Part shown: positions 10,379 through 18,353 of the stretch, piece by piece | How the letters are laid out: every line of letters begins with the position of its first letter | Position numbering within the stretch: position 1 is the first letter of the stretch | Assembly: GCF_002837185.1 (NCBI RefSeq) | Contig: NZ_KZ477994.1 | Coordinates: 62,001 to 126,000, forward strand | Direction of reading: 5' to 3' | DNA from: Pseudomonas fluorescens | GTDB lineage: Bacteria; Pseudomonadota; Gammaproteobacteria; Pseudomonadales; Pseudomonadaceae | Length of the DNA: 64,000 bases | The notes under the pieces: generated by a model | Databases searched by the model: none | Seen by the model: the letters and a program-made list of their open reading frames with translations, nothing else | Told to the model about the DNA's origin: nothing | Translations under genes and position numbers: made by a program

Positions 10379-11011
10379 ATGACAGCAGCCAATGTTTACC
10401 AGCAACGCCCCACCACCGGCGCCAAGGCCGAGTCGTCGCTGCACCATGCCGACCTCGCCAGCCTGGTCGGCAAGGGCCGCAAGAATGCCGGCGTAACCGT
10501 GCGGGAAAAGAAACTCCTCGGCCACTTGACCCTCCGTGGCGATGGCCACGATGCCGCGTTCGCCGCCGGGGTGCACACGGCCCTGGGCATCGAACTGCCC
10601 GGTGCCCTGAGCGTGGTCTTCAAGGGTGAGACGAGCCTGCAATGGCTCGGCCCGGACGAATGGCTGCTCATTGTCCCGGGCGGCGAAGAATTCGCCGCCG
10701 AACAGAACCTGCGCGCGGCTCTGGGCGACCTGCATATCCAGATCGTCAACGTCAGTGGCGGCCAGCAGATGCTCGAACTCAGCGGCCCGAACGTGCGCGA
10801 TGTGTTGATGAAATCCACCAGCTACGATGTGCACCCCGACAACTTCCCGGTGGGCAAGGCGGTGGGCACGGTGTTCGCGAAATCGCAACTGGTGATCCGC
10901 CATACCGCTGAGGACACCTGGGAACTGCTGATTCGCCGCAGCTTCTCGGATTACTGGTGGCTGTGGCTGCAGGACGCCTCGGCCGAATTCGGCCTGAGCG
11001 TTCAAGCCTGA
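10379..11011 (+). CDS. soxG: Sarcosine oxidase gamma subunit
   Basis: A 210-residue subunit with a GcvT-like fold (VNVSGGQQMLELSGPNVRDVLMK near residues 120-143) that completes the heterotetramer. It is separated from soxA by 116 bases filled by a REP pair, whereas soxB-D-A are tightly packed. The ATG at 10379 is preceded by AGGTG. Confidence 0.93.
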   Translation: MTAANVYQQRPTTGAKAESSLHHADLASLVGKGRKNAGVTVREKKLLGHLTLRGDGHDAAFAAGVHTALGIELPGALSVVFKGETSLQWLGPDEWLLIVPGGEEFAAEQNLRAALGDLHIQIVNVSGGQQMLELSGPNVRDVLMKSTSYDVHPDNFPVGKAVGTVFAKSQLVIRHTAEDTWELLIRRSFSDYWWLWLQDASAEFGLSVQA

Positions 11012-11040
11012 CATGGCGCTCGCGCTGTCTCACCCCTTCA

Positions 11041-11142
11041 CTGTAGGAGCGAGCTTGCTCGCGAAAAACTCAAAGACGCCGCGTTCATTCAGCATGCACG
11101 CATCATCGTTGGCGTTCTTCGCGAGCAAGCTCGCTCCTACAG
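11041..11142. repeat. REP pair of the GTAGGAGCGAGC family between soxG and purU
   Basis: Inverted arms of the TGTAGGAGCGAGCTTGCTCG type at 11041-11065 and 11118-11142. This family differs from the GTGGGAGGGGG elements elsewhere. A second example precedes gcvR. Each arm is itself a small hairpin. Confidence 0.85.
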
Positions 11143-11172
11143 TAGATAGCGTTGTTTGAGGAGTTACCCGCT

Positions 11173-12030
11173 ATGAGCCGCGCACCCGATACATGGATTT
11201 TGACCGCCGACTGCCCCAGCGTGCTCGGCACGGTGGACGCGGTCACCCGCTACCTGTTCGAGCAGGGTTGCTACGTTACCGAGCACCATTCGTTCGATGA
11301 CCGCCTCTCGGGCCGCTTTTTTATTCGGGTGGAATTCCGTCAGCCCGATGGATTTGACGAGCAGGGTTTTCGCGATGGCCTGGCCACGCGCGGTGAAGCC
11401 TTTGGCATGATCTTCGAGCTGACGGCACCGAACTACCGGCCAAAAGTGGTGATCATGGTCTCCAAGGCCGATCACTGCCTCAACGACCTGTTGTACCGCC
11501 AGCGCATCGGCCAGTTGTCGATGGACGTGGTCGCGGTGGTGTCCAACCATCCCGATTTGAAACCTTTGGCCGACTGGCATCAAATTCCCTACTACCATTT
11601 CCCCCTCGACCCCAACGACAAACCGTCCCAGGAGCGTCAAGTGTGGCAAGTGGTAGAAGACACCGGCGCCGAACTGGTGATCCTTGCGCGTTACATGCAA
11701 GTGCTGTCGCCGGAGCTGTGCCGCAAGCTGGACGGCAAGGCGATCAACATTCATCACTCGTTGCTGCCGGGGTTCAAGGGCGCCAAGCCGTATCACCAGG
11801 CGTACAACAAGGGGGTGAAACTGGTCGGCGCCACGGCGCATTACATCAACAACGACCTGGATGAAGGGCCGATCATCGCCCAGGGTGTGGAGGTGGTGGA
11901 TCACAGCCACTATCCCGAGGATTTGATTGCCAAGGGGCGGGATATCGAAGGGCTGACATTGGCACGGGCGGTGGGGTATCACATTGAGCGGCGGGTGTTT
12001 TTGAACGCCAATAGAACGGTGGTGCTCTGA
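11173..12030 (+). CDS. purU: Formyltetrahydrofolate deformylase
   Basis: A 285-residue hydrolase that splits 10-formyl-THF into formate and THF, recycling THF for sarcosine oxidase. An N-terminal ACT domain (residues 8-85) is followed by a formyltransferase-like domain, with INIHHSLLPGFKGA near residue 194 and a catalytic aspartate in YINNDLDEGPII. The ATG at 11173 has GAGGAG upstream; a longer frame opens at a TTG at 11152 without support. This copy is the one linked to sarcosine catabolism; purine metabolism may use another. Confidence 0.93.
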   Translation: MSRAPDTWILTADCPSVLGTVDAVTRYLFEQGCYVTEHHSFDDRLSGRFFIRVEFRQPDGFDEQGFRDGLATRGEAFGMIFELTAPNYRPKVVIMVSKADHCLNDLLYRQRIGQLSMDVVAVVSNHPDLKPLADWHQIPYYHFPLDPNDKPSQERQVWQVVEDTGAELVILARYMQVLSPELCRKLDGKAINIHHSLLPGFKGAKPYHQAYNKGVKLVGATAHYINNDLDEGPIIAQGVEVVDHSHYPEDLIAKGRDIEGLTLARAVGYHIERRVFLNANRTVVL

Positions 12031-12036
12031 CTGACG

Positions 12037-12107
12037 CCATCGGGGGCAAGCCCCCTCCCACATTTGAAATGCGTTCCCCTGTGGGAGGGGGCTTGCCCCC
12101 GATGAGG
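12037..12107. repeat. REP hairpin pair between purU and fdhA
   Basis: Inverted arms GCCATCGGGGGCAAGCCCCC (from 12037) and their complement ending near 12107. This is the third REP unit within the betaine/sarcosine operon. It starts seven bases after the purU stop. Confidence 0.9.
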
Positions 12108-12212
12108 CCCTCACCCACAACCCAAGAAACAGCATCTGTACCCGAGCACTTAAACGCGCTGCCCATCCAAACAGGCAACGCAGTTCCATAAAAACAACAG
12201 CGAGGTGAAAGC

Positions 12213-13412
12213 ATGTCTGGTAATCGTGGTGTCGTGTATCTCGGCAATGGCAAAGTCGAAGTACAGAAAATCGACTATCCCAAAATGCAGGACCCCCGTG
12301 GCAGGAAGATCGAGCATGGCGTCATCCTGCGCGTGGTTTCCACCAACATCTGCGGCTCCGACCAACACATGGTGCGCGGCCGCACCACGGCCCAGACCGG
12401 CCTGGTGCTGGGGCATGAAATCACTGGCGAGGTGATCGAGAAGGGCAGCGACGTTGAAAACCTGAAAATCGGTGACCTGGTCTCCGTTCCCTTCAACGTG
12501 GCCTGCGGTCGTTGCCGCTCCTGCAAAGAGCAACACACCGGCGTGTGCCTGACCGTCAACCCGGCGCGTGCCGGTGGCGCCTACGGTTATGTGGACATGG
12601 GCGACTGGACCGGCGGCCAGGCTGAATACGTGCTGGTGCCCTACGCCGACTTCAACCTGCTGAAACTGCCGGACCGCGACAAGGCCATGGAAAAAATCCG
12701 CGACCTGACCTGCCTCTCCGACATTCTGCCGACCGGCTACCACGGCGCCGTGACGGCCGGGGTTGGCCCTGGCAGCACCGTGTACATCGCCGGCGCCGGC
12801 CCGGTCGGGCTTGCCGCTGCAGCGTCCGCACGCCTGCTCGGCGCGGCAGTGGTGATCATCGGCGACGTCAATTCAATCCGCCTGGCCCATGCCAAGGCCC
12901 AGGGTTTCGAAATTGTCGACCTGTCCACCGACACCCCGCTGCACGAGCAGATCGCCGCACTATTGGGCGAGCCCGAAGTGGATTGCGCCGTCGACTGCGT
13001 GGGCTTTGAAGCACGCGGCCACGGCCACGACGGCGTCAAGGCCGAAGCCCCGGCCACCGTGCTCAACTCGCTGATGGGCGTGGTGCGCGTGGCAGGCAAG
13101 ATCGGTATCCCCGGCCTGTACGTCACTGAAGATCCAGGTGCCGTCGATGCCGCCGCAAAAATGGGCAGCCTGAGCATTCGCTTTGGGTTGGGCTGGGCCA
13201 AATCCCACAGCTTCCACACCGGGCAGACACCCGTGATGAAGTACAACCGCCAACTGATGCAGGCGATCATGTGGGACCGTATCAACATCGCCGAGATCGT
13301 CGGCGTGCAGGTCATCAGCCTGGATGACGCGCCACGCGGTTATGGCGAGTTCGATGCGGGTGTGCCGAAGAAGTTTGTGATCGATCCGCACAAGCTGTTC
13401 AGCGCGGCGTAA
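12213..13412 (+). CDS. fdhA: Glutathione-independent formaldehyde dehydrogenase
   Basis: A 399-residue zinc and NAD enzyme that oxidises formaldehyde to formate without glutathione; the length matches the P. putida enzyme. Catalytic zinc ligands include C47 and H68. Structural zinc cysteines are C98, C101, C104 and C112. The NAD fold motif GAGPVGLAAAASA is near residue 193. It removes formaldehyde released by GbcAB and by sarcosine oxidation when THF is short. The ATG follows GAGGTGA, and a terminator follows at 13431. Confidence 0.95.
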   Translation: MSGNRGVVYLGNGKVEVQKIDYPKMQDPRGRKIEHGVILRVVSTNICGSDQHMVRGRTTAQTGLVLGHEITGEVIEKGSDVENLKIGDLVSVPFNVACGRCRSCKEQHTGVCLTVNPARAGGAYGYVDMGDWTGGQAEYVLVPYADFNLLKLPDRDKAMEKIRDLTCLSDILPTGYHGAVTAGVGPGSTVYIAGAGPVGLAAAASARLLGAAVVIIGDVNSIRLAHAKAQGFEIVDLSTDTPLHEQIAALLGEPEVDCAVDCVGFEARGHGHDGVKAEAPATVLNSLMGVVRVAGKIGIPGLYVTEDPGAVDAAAKMGSLSIRFGLGWAKSHSFHTGQTPVMKYNRQLMQAIMWDRINIAEIVGVQVISLDDAPRGYGEFDAGVPKKFVIDPHKLFSAA

Positions 13413-13430
13413 CGCGTTGAGCAAATGAAA

Positions 13431-13458
13431 AGGGCGACCTATGGGTCGCCCTTTTTTT
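13431..13458 (+). terminator. Rho-independent terminator of the sox-purU-fdhA operon
   Basis: GGGCGACC, a short loop, GGTCGCCC and then seven T residues. It closes the betaine/sarcosine block and lies just before the convergent RskA-like gene. Confidence 0.9.
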
Positions 13459-13471
13459 GTGGGAGGGGGGA

Positions 13472-13930
13472 TCAGCGTGTGGCCAGTGCGCCCTGGTAGA
13501 CGGTCGGGCCTGTCGGTTGTTTGCTGATGGAACCACCTTTGGTCTCCGAACTGACCATCAACTCCACCGGCTGGCTGATGGTTTCCTGCTGGCGCGGGTT
13601 GAGGCCGATGATGCCCTTGCCGTCCTCCGGCAACAGGCCCAGGGACACAGGCGTGCCATCTTTAGGAATTGCCCACAGCTCCAGGCTCTGGTCTGGCGCG
13701 GGTGCCGTGGCGGCAATCGGCTGCACTTCCAGGTAATCCTTGTGGGCCATGATTTGTGCGGCCGGCTGCTGGGTGGTGGTCACCAACGTCGCCGCGGACT
13801 TGACGCTGTCCTGGGTGTAGAGCGCACCACCAATACCGGCAACCACCACGGCGCAGGCGCCAATGAACAGGCGAGGGCGGCTCCAGAACGCAGGCTTGTG
13901 CTCAATCGCTTGGGGGTGGATCGCAGTCAT
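13472..13930 (-). CDS. Truncated anti-sigma-K (RskA C-terminal domain) protein, orphan
   Basis: A 152-residue protein with one membrane segment (about residues 20-40) and a periplasmic domain. That domain carries the RskA hallmarks LELWAIPKDGTPVSLGLLP (about 83-101) and GGSISKQPTGPTVYQGAL at the end. It lacks the cytoplasmic zinc-binding anti-sigma domain that normally precedes the membrane helix, and no ECF sigma gene lies beside it. The ATG at 13930 has AGGAAGAG upstream. It cannot sequester a sigma factor in the usual way. It may be a decoy, a partner of another regulator, or a decaying remnant. Confidence 0.8.
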   Translation of the reverse strand: MTAIHPQAIEHKPAFWSRPRLFIGACAVVVAGIGGALYTQDSVKSAATLVTTTQQPAAQIMAHKDYLEVQPIAATAPAPDQSLELWAIPKDGTPVSLGLLPEDGKGIIGLNPRQQETISQPVELMVSSETKGGSISKQPTGPTVYQGALATR

Positions 13931-14054
13931 AAGTCTCTTCCTGACAAATTTTGTAGTCAGTTCATGGACCCGCTTATCCCCAATGGGTTCCGGAACAACC
14001 GACGGGATACCCAGTCCAACGCCTGCTTTGCACCTATCTCCTGAGGTTGTCTTG

Positions 14055-14627
14055 ATGAAGATTTCACGCGGTTTCGCCCTTTCCTGCCTGTTGACCGTGG
14101 CCGCCGGCCCGGTGTTCGCCGCAGGTTTCAGCCTTGGCGATGCAGCCAACGCCATTTCCGGCATGCAGGGTGGCAACAACAAAGCCGCCGCCGCCGCGCC
14201 AACATCGGAAACGGCCGACCTGCTGACGGCCCTGACCTCGCAACTCAATATCACCCCGGAGCAAGCGGTCGGTGGCACCGGCGCCATGCTGGGCCTGGCC
14301 AAGAACAAACTGAGCGGCAACGACTTTGCGCAGCTGGGCAACAGCGTGCCAGGCCTCGATAAGTTGTCGGGTAACAACGCATTGGGCAGCCTTGGTGCCC
14401 TGAGCGGGATGCTCGGCCAGAACGGCGGCAGCAAGACCAGCGGCCTGGACGGCCTGCTGGGTAACGTGAAAAACACCAATGACTTGAACACTGCGTTCAG
14501 CGCCCTGGGCATGGACAGCGGCATGATCGGCCAGTTTGCCCCGGTGATCCTGCAATACCTGGGCGGGCAGGGCGCCGACAGCTCGGTACTGGGCAAACTG
14601 GCCCAGGCCTGGGGCACCGGTAGCTAA
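14055..14627 (+). CDS. Secreted/periplasmic DUF2780-type protein
   Basis: A 190-residue protein with a clear signal peptide (MKISRGFALSCLLTVAAGPVFA). The mature part is rich in Gly, Ala, Leu and Asn, with repeated helical motifs such as LGSLGALSGMLGQNGG and FSALGMDSGMIGQFAPVILQYLG. This matches the DUF2780/VcgC-VcgE-like family, whose function is unknown. It is divergent from the RskA-like gene, and its 3' end overlaps the convergent acyltransferase by four bases. Confidence 0.8.
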   Translation: MKISRGFALSCLLTVAAGPVFAAGFSLGDAANAISGMQGGNNKAAAAAPTSETADLLTALTSQLNITPEQAVGGTGAMLGLAKNKLSGNDFAQLGNSVPGLDKLSGNNALGSLGALSGMLGQNGGSKTSGLDGLLGNVKNTNDLNTAFSALGMDSGMIGQFAPVILQYLGGQGADSSVLGKLAQAWGTGS

Positions 14628-15511
14628 GACCGCTCCGCGCGCAAGTGTTCGATGCGCGCATCCTTCTCCGTCCAGAGCTGGTTGACCCAGTTCTGGACGG
14701 TCTGGCGAAACGCCGGATCGTTCTCGTAATCCCCCTGCCACAACGCCGGGTCCAGTTCACGGGTGCGGATATCCACAATCACCTTCGGCACCGCGCCGCT
14801 GATCAAATCCCAGAACCCCGGAATCCTGTGTTGTGGGTAGACCACGGTCACGTCGAGGATGGCGTCCAGTTGCTCACCCATTGCCGCCAGTACAAACGCG
14901 ACGCCGCCTGCCTTGGGCTTGAGCAGCCGGGTGAACGGTGAATCCTGCTGGGTGCGTTTGGCCTCGCTGAACCGCGTGCCTTCCAGGTAATTGACCACGG
15001 TCACCGGCTGGCGCTTGAACAGCTCGCAGGCCTGTTTGGTGATCTTCAGGTCCTGTCCGGCCAGCTCCGGGTGCTTGGCCAGGAACGCCTTGGTGTAGCG
15101 CTTCATGAACGGGTAATCCAGCGCCCACCAGGCCAGGCCGAGGAAGGGCACCCAGATCAGCTCTTTTTTCAGGAAGAATTTGAAGAACGGCGTACGCCGG
15201 TTCAGCGCCTGGATCAATGCGGGAATATCCACCCAGGACTGGTGGTTGCTGATGACCAGGTAAGAGGTGTCACCCCGCAGGTCCTCACCGCCGCGAATAT
15301 CCCATTGGGTTGGAATGCACACGGCGAAGATCAGCTTGTCGATCTCGGCCCAGGTCTCGGCGATCCACATCACCGCCCAGGACGCATAGTCACGCCAGCG
15401 GCCCGGCGCCACCAGTTTGAGCAGGGCGAATACCATCAAGGGGCCGATCAGGATCAGCGTGTTGAGTAACAGCAGCAGTGTGACCAGACAGCCGGTGAGC
15501 AGGCGGCGCAT
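14624..15511 (-). CDS. Inner-membrane acyltransferase, PlsC/YihG type
   Basis: A 295-residue lysophospholipid acyltransferase-family protein. Two hydrophobic segments lie near the N-terminus. The HX4D catalytic motif is NHQSWVD near residue 89, and the second conserved block EGTRFS is near 176. It resembles E. coli YihG, proposed to acylate lysophosphatidic acid or other lysophospholipids. The substrate is not determinable from sequence. Confidence 0.88.
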   Translation of the reverse strand: MRRLLTGCLVTLLLLLNTLILIGPLMVFALLKLVAPGRWRDYASWAVMWIAETWAEIDKLIFAVCIPTQWDIRGGEDLRGDTSYLVISNHQSWVDIPALIQALNRRTPFFKFFLKKELIWVPFLGLAWWALDYPFMKRYTKAFLAKHPELAGQDLKITKQACELFKRQPVTVVNYLEGTRFSEAKRTQQDSPFTRLLKPKAGGVAFVLAAMGEQLDAILDVTVVYPQHRIPGFWDLISGAVPKVIVDIRTRELDPALWQGDYENDPAFRQTVQNWVNQLWTEKDARIEHLRAERS

Positions 15512-15596
15512 AAATAACTCTTGGAATTCTGTGGACGGACCATGATAAGCAGCTTGAGTCCAGAGGCCAAATCCCGATTCGCCGCACCAATGTGAT

Positions 15597-15621
15597 CGTT
15601 CCCACGCGCAGCGCGGGAACG
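15597..15621. repeat. Extragenic palindrome before the retropepsin-like gene
   Basis: CGTTCCC ... GGGAACG arms flank a GC-rich centre. This resembles the hairpin family seen after gbcB. It lies between the divergent acyltransferase and the following gene. Confidence 0.55.
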
Positions 15622-15684
15622 AGCTAACTAAGTGCCGCCTTTGCGGTCTAGAATTCGCCTACTTCTCTCCGAGGAAATCACGTC

Positions 15685-16185
15685 GTGAAACTGCTCCTAG
15701 CCTCGCTCGCTCTCGCGGCCTTGCCCGTCATGGCTGCCGAACCGACCCTCTACGGTCGCTACGAATACATCCAATTGCCGGAAATCGGCCAGACCTTCAA
15801 GGCCAAGATGGACACCGGCGCGCTGACCGCCTCGCTGTCGGCCCGTGACATCGAGACCTTCACCCGTGATGGCGACGATTGGGTGCGCTTCCGCCTCGGC
15901 GGCAAGGACGCCGACAACAAAGTCTACGAACACAAGGTCTCGCGCATCAGCAAGATCAAGAGCCGCGCCGATGAAGATGACGACAAGGACGAAGCCAGTG
16001 TGGCCAAGCGCCCGGTGATCGATCTGGAAATGTGCCTGGGCAACGTCAAGCGTACCGTGGAGGTCAACCTCACCGACCGCAGCAGCTTCAACTACCCGCT
16101 GCTGATCGGCGCCAAGGCCCTGCGTGAATTCGGTGCAGCGGTTAACCCGGCGCGTCGCTACACTGCCGACAAACCGGACTGCTGA
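15685..16185 (+). CDS. Exported RimB-like (ATP-dependent zinc protease family) protein
   Basis: A 166-residue protein with a signal peptide (cleavage likely after VMAA). The single domain belongs to the family once named ATP-dependent zinc proteases and now viewed as retropepsin-like. The DTGA motif at residues 44-47 would be the half-site of an aspartic protease dimer. It lies 9 bases before creB, so it is probably cotranscribed with creBCD, as in P. aeruginosa. A substrate is not known. Confidence 0.8.
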   Translation: MKLLLASLALAALPVMAAEPTLYGRYEYIQLPEIGQTFKAKMDTGALTASLSARDIETFTRDGDDWVRFRLGGKDADNKVYEHKVSRISKIKSRADEDDDKDEASVAKRPVIDLEMCLGNVKRTVEVNLTDRSSFNYPLLIGAKALREFGAAVNPARRYTADKPDC

Positions 16186-16194
16186 CGGACCCAC

Positions 16195-16863
16195 ATGGCG
16201 CATATCCTGATTGTCGAAGACGAAGCGGCGATAGCCGACACGCTGATATTCGCCCTGCAGGGCGAGGGCTTTACCACCACCTGGCTGAGCCTCGGCCAGG
16301 CGGCGCTGGAGCATCAGCGTCATACCCCGGCCGACCTGATCATCCTCGACATCGGCCTGCCTGACATCACAGGTTTTGAAACCTGCAAGCAGCTGCGCCG
16401 GTTCAGCGAAGTGCCGGTGATGTTCCTCAGCGCGCGGGATGGCGAGATCGACCGCGTGGTGGGGCTGGAGATCGGCGCCGACGATTATGTGGTCAAACCG
16501 TTCAGCCCGCGTGAAGTCGCCGCAAGGGTGCGGGCGATTCTCAAGCGTGTCGGGCCGGGTGTGGCGCCTGCTGTCTTCCAGGTGGACCTGGAGCGCATGC
16601 AGATCCACTATCGCGGCCAGCCGCTGAGCCTGACGCGTCATGAATTCCTTCTGTTGCAAAGCCTGCTGGAGCAACCCGAACGTGTGTTCAGCCGCGAGCA
16701 ACTGCTGGACGCGGTGGGCGTACCGGCCGACGCCGGCTACGAGCGCAATATCGACAGTCATATCAAAAGCCTGCGCAGCAAGTTGCGCAACGTGGCGGCC
16801 GAGGCTGAGCCGATCCAGACCCATCGCGGCCTGGGTTACAGCTACAACCCGAGCCACAGCTGA
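16195..16863 (+). CDS. creB: Two-component response regulator CreB
   Basis: A 222-residue OmpR-type regulator. The receiver domain has acidic residues E8/D9/E10, phosphoacceptor D52 and the conserved lysine in the VVKPF segment. A winged-helix DNA-binding domain is at the C-terminus. It shares its stop with the creC start by one base. In Pseudomonas the CreBC system responds to cell-wall perturbation (PBP4 inhibition) and drives creD and beta-lactam tolerance. Confidence 0.93.
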   Translation: MAHILIVEDEAAIADTLIFALQGEGFTTTWLSLGQAALEHQRHTPADLIILDIGLPDITGFETCKQLRRFSEVPVMFLSARDGEIDRVVGLEIGADDYVVKPFSPREVAARVRAILKRVGPGVAPAVFQVDLERMQIHYRGQPLSLTRHEFLLLQSLLEQPERVFSREQLLDAVGVPADAGYERNIDSHIKSLRSKLRNVAAEAEPIQTHRGLGYSYNPSHS

Positions 16864-18302
16864 TGCGCCTGGGGCTGCGGATTTTCCTGGTGTACGCGCT
16901 GTTCATCGGCCTCACCGGCTATTTTGTGCTCAGCACTGTGATGAAGGAAATCCGCCCCGGCGTGCGCCAGTCCACCGAAGAAACCCTGGTGGACACCGCC
17001 AACCTGCTCGCCGAAATCCTGCGCAATGATGTGAAGAACGGCACCCTCGGCCAGAGCCATTGGCCAGAGTTGCTCAAGGCTTACGGCAATCGCCAACCCG
17101 GCGCGGTGATCTGGGGCCTGCCGAAAAACCAGGTCAACCACCGCATCTACGTGACCGACGCCCACGGCACGGTGTTGCTCGACTCCACCGGTGAAGCGGT
17201 GGGCCAGGACTATTCGAAATGGAACGACGTGTACCTGACCCTGCGCGGCGAATATGGCGCGCGCTCCACCCGCAGCGCGCCGGATGACCCTGCTTCATCG
17301 GTGATGCATGTGGGCGCGCCGATTCGCGACGAGGGCCGGATCATCGGCGTGGTCACCGTGGCCAAGCCCAACAGCTCGTTGCAGCCCTACGTTGACCGTA
17401 CCGAGCGCCGTCTGCTGTGGTACGGCGCCGGGCTGGTCATTCTCGGCCTGCTGCTGGGCGCACTGTTGTCTTGGTGGCTGAGCGTCGCCCTGAAACGCTT
17501 GACCGCCTATGCCGAGGCCGTCAGCGAAGGCCGTCGTGCCGAGTTGCCCCATTACCGGGGCGGCGAGCTCAAGCAGTTGTCCACCGCTGTCGAGCACATG
17601 CGCACACAGTTGGAGGGCAAGGCCTATGTCGAACACTATGTACATACCCTGACCCACGAACTGAAAAGCCCGCTGGCGGCGATTCGCGGTGCGGCGGAGT
17701 TGCTGCAGGGCGACATGACACGCGAACAGCAGCAGCGTTTTGTCGGCAATATCGACAGCGAAAGCGCGCGCCTGCAGCAGTTGATCGAGCGGCTGTTGAA
17801 CCTGGCGCAGGTGGAGCAACGCCAGGGGCTGGAAGAGCAGTCGAGCATCCCGTTGGCGGCCCTGGTCGAGGCTGCTCTCAACGCCCAGTGTGCGCGGATC
17901 GAAGGCGCCGGGTTGCACGTCGAGCAGACGATTTCGGCTGATGTGAAGGTGTATGGCGAGCCTTTCCTGCTGCGCCAGGCTCTGGGCAACCTGCTGGACA
18001 ACGCCCTGGATTTCACCCCGCCCGGCGGCGCGCTGCGGTTCAGTGCGCAGGTACGGCACAACGACGTTCACGTCAGCCTGTTCAACCAGGCTGCGCCGAT
18101 TCCCGACTACGCTTTGCCGCGCCTGAGCGAGCGTTTCTATTCCCTGCCGCGCCCGGCCAGCGGACGCAAAAGCACCGGGCTGGGCCTCAACTTTGTCGAG
18201 GAAGTGATGAAACTGCACGGCGGCGCGTTGCAGGTCGGCAACGTACCGGGTGGCGTGCAAGCGGTGCTGCATCTCCACACAGTCTCCACATTGCCCACAT
18301 AA
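16863..18302 (+). CDS. creC: Sensor histidine kinase CreC
   Basis: A 479-residue membrane kinase. The two membrane segments are at about residues 5-25 and 187-207, with a periplasmic sensor loop between them and then a HAMP-like linker. The phosphoacceptor is H265 in HTLTHELKSP. ATP-binding N and G boxes (NLLDNALDFTPPGG and GLGLNFVEEV) follow. It phosphorylates CreB. Confidence 0.93.
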   Translation: MRLGLRIFLVYALFIGLTGYFVLSTVMKEIRPGVRQSTEETLVDTANLLAEILRNDVKNGTLGQSHWPELLKAYGNRQPGAVIWGLPKNQVNHRIYVTDAHGTVLLDSTGEAVGQDYSKWNDVYLTLRGEYGARSTRSAPDDPASSVMHVGAPIRDEGRIIGVVTVAKPNSSLQPYVDRTERRLLWYGAGLVILGLLLGALLSWWLSVALKRLTAYAEAVSEGRRAELPHYRGGELKQLSTAVEHMRTQLEGKAYVEHYVHTLTHELKSPLAAIRGAAELLQGDMTREQQQRFVGNIDSESARLQQLIERLLNLAQVEQRQGLEEQSSIPLAALVEAALNAQCARIEGAGLHVEQTISADVKVYGEPFLLRQALGNLLDNALDFTPPGGALRFSAQVRHNDVHVSLFNQAAPIPDYALPRLSERFYSLPRPASGRKSTGLGLNFVEEVMKLHGGALQVGNVPGGVQAVLHLHTVSTLPT

Positions 18303-18353
18303 ACCGCCCACACAGGCTGCCCAGACTCTCCCCATCAAAACAGGGAGAGACCC

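Noticed and set aside
18303..18353. A CreB-binding cre tag (TTCAC-N6-TTCAC) before creD
   Set aside because: No such repeat is present in the 51-base gap; creD is probably cotranscribed with creBC or uses a different site.
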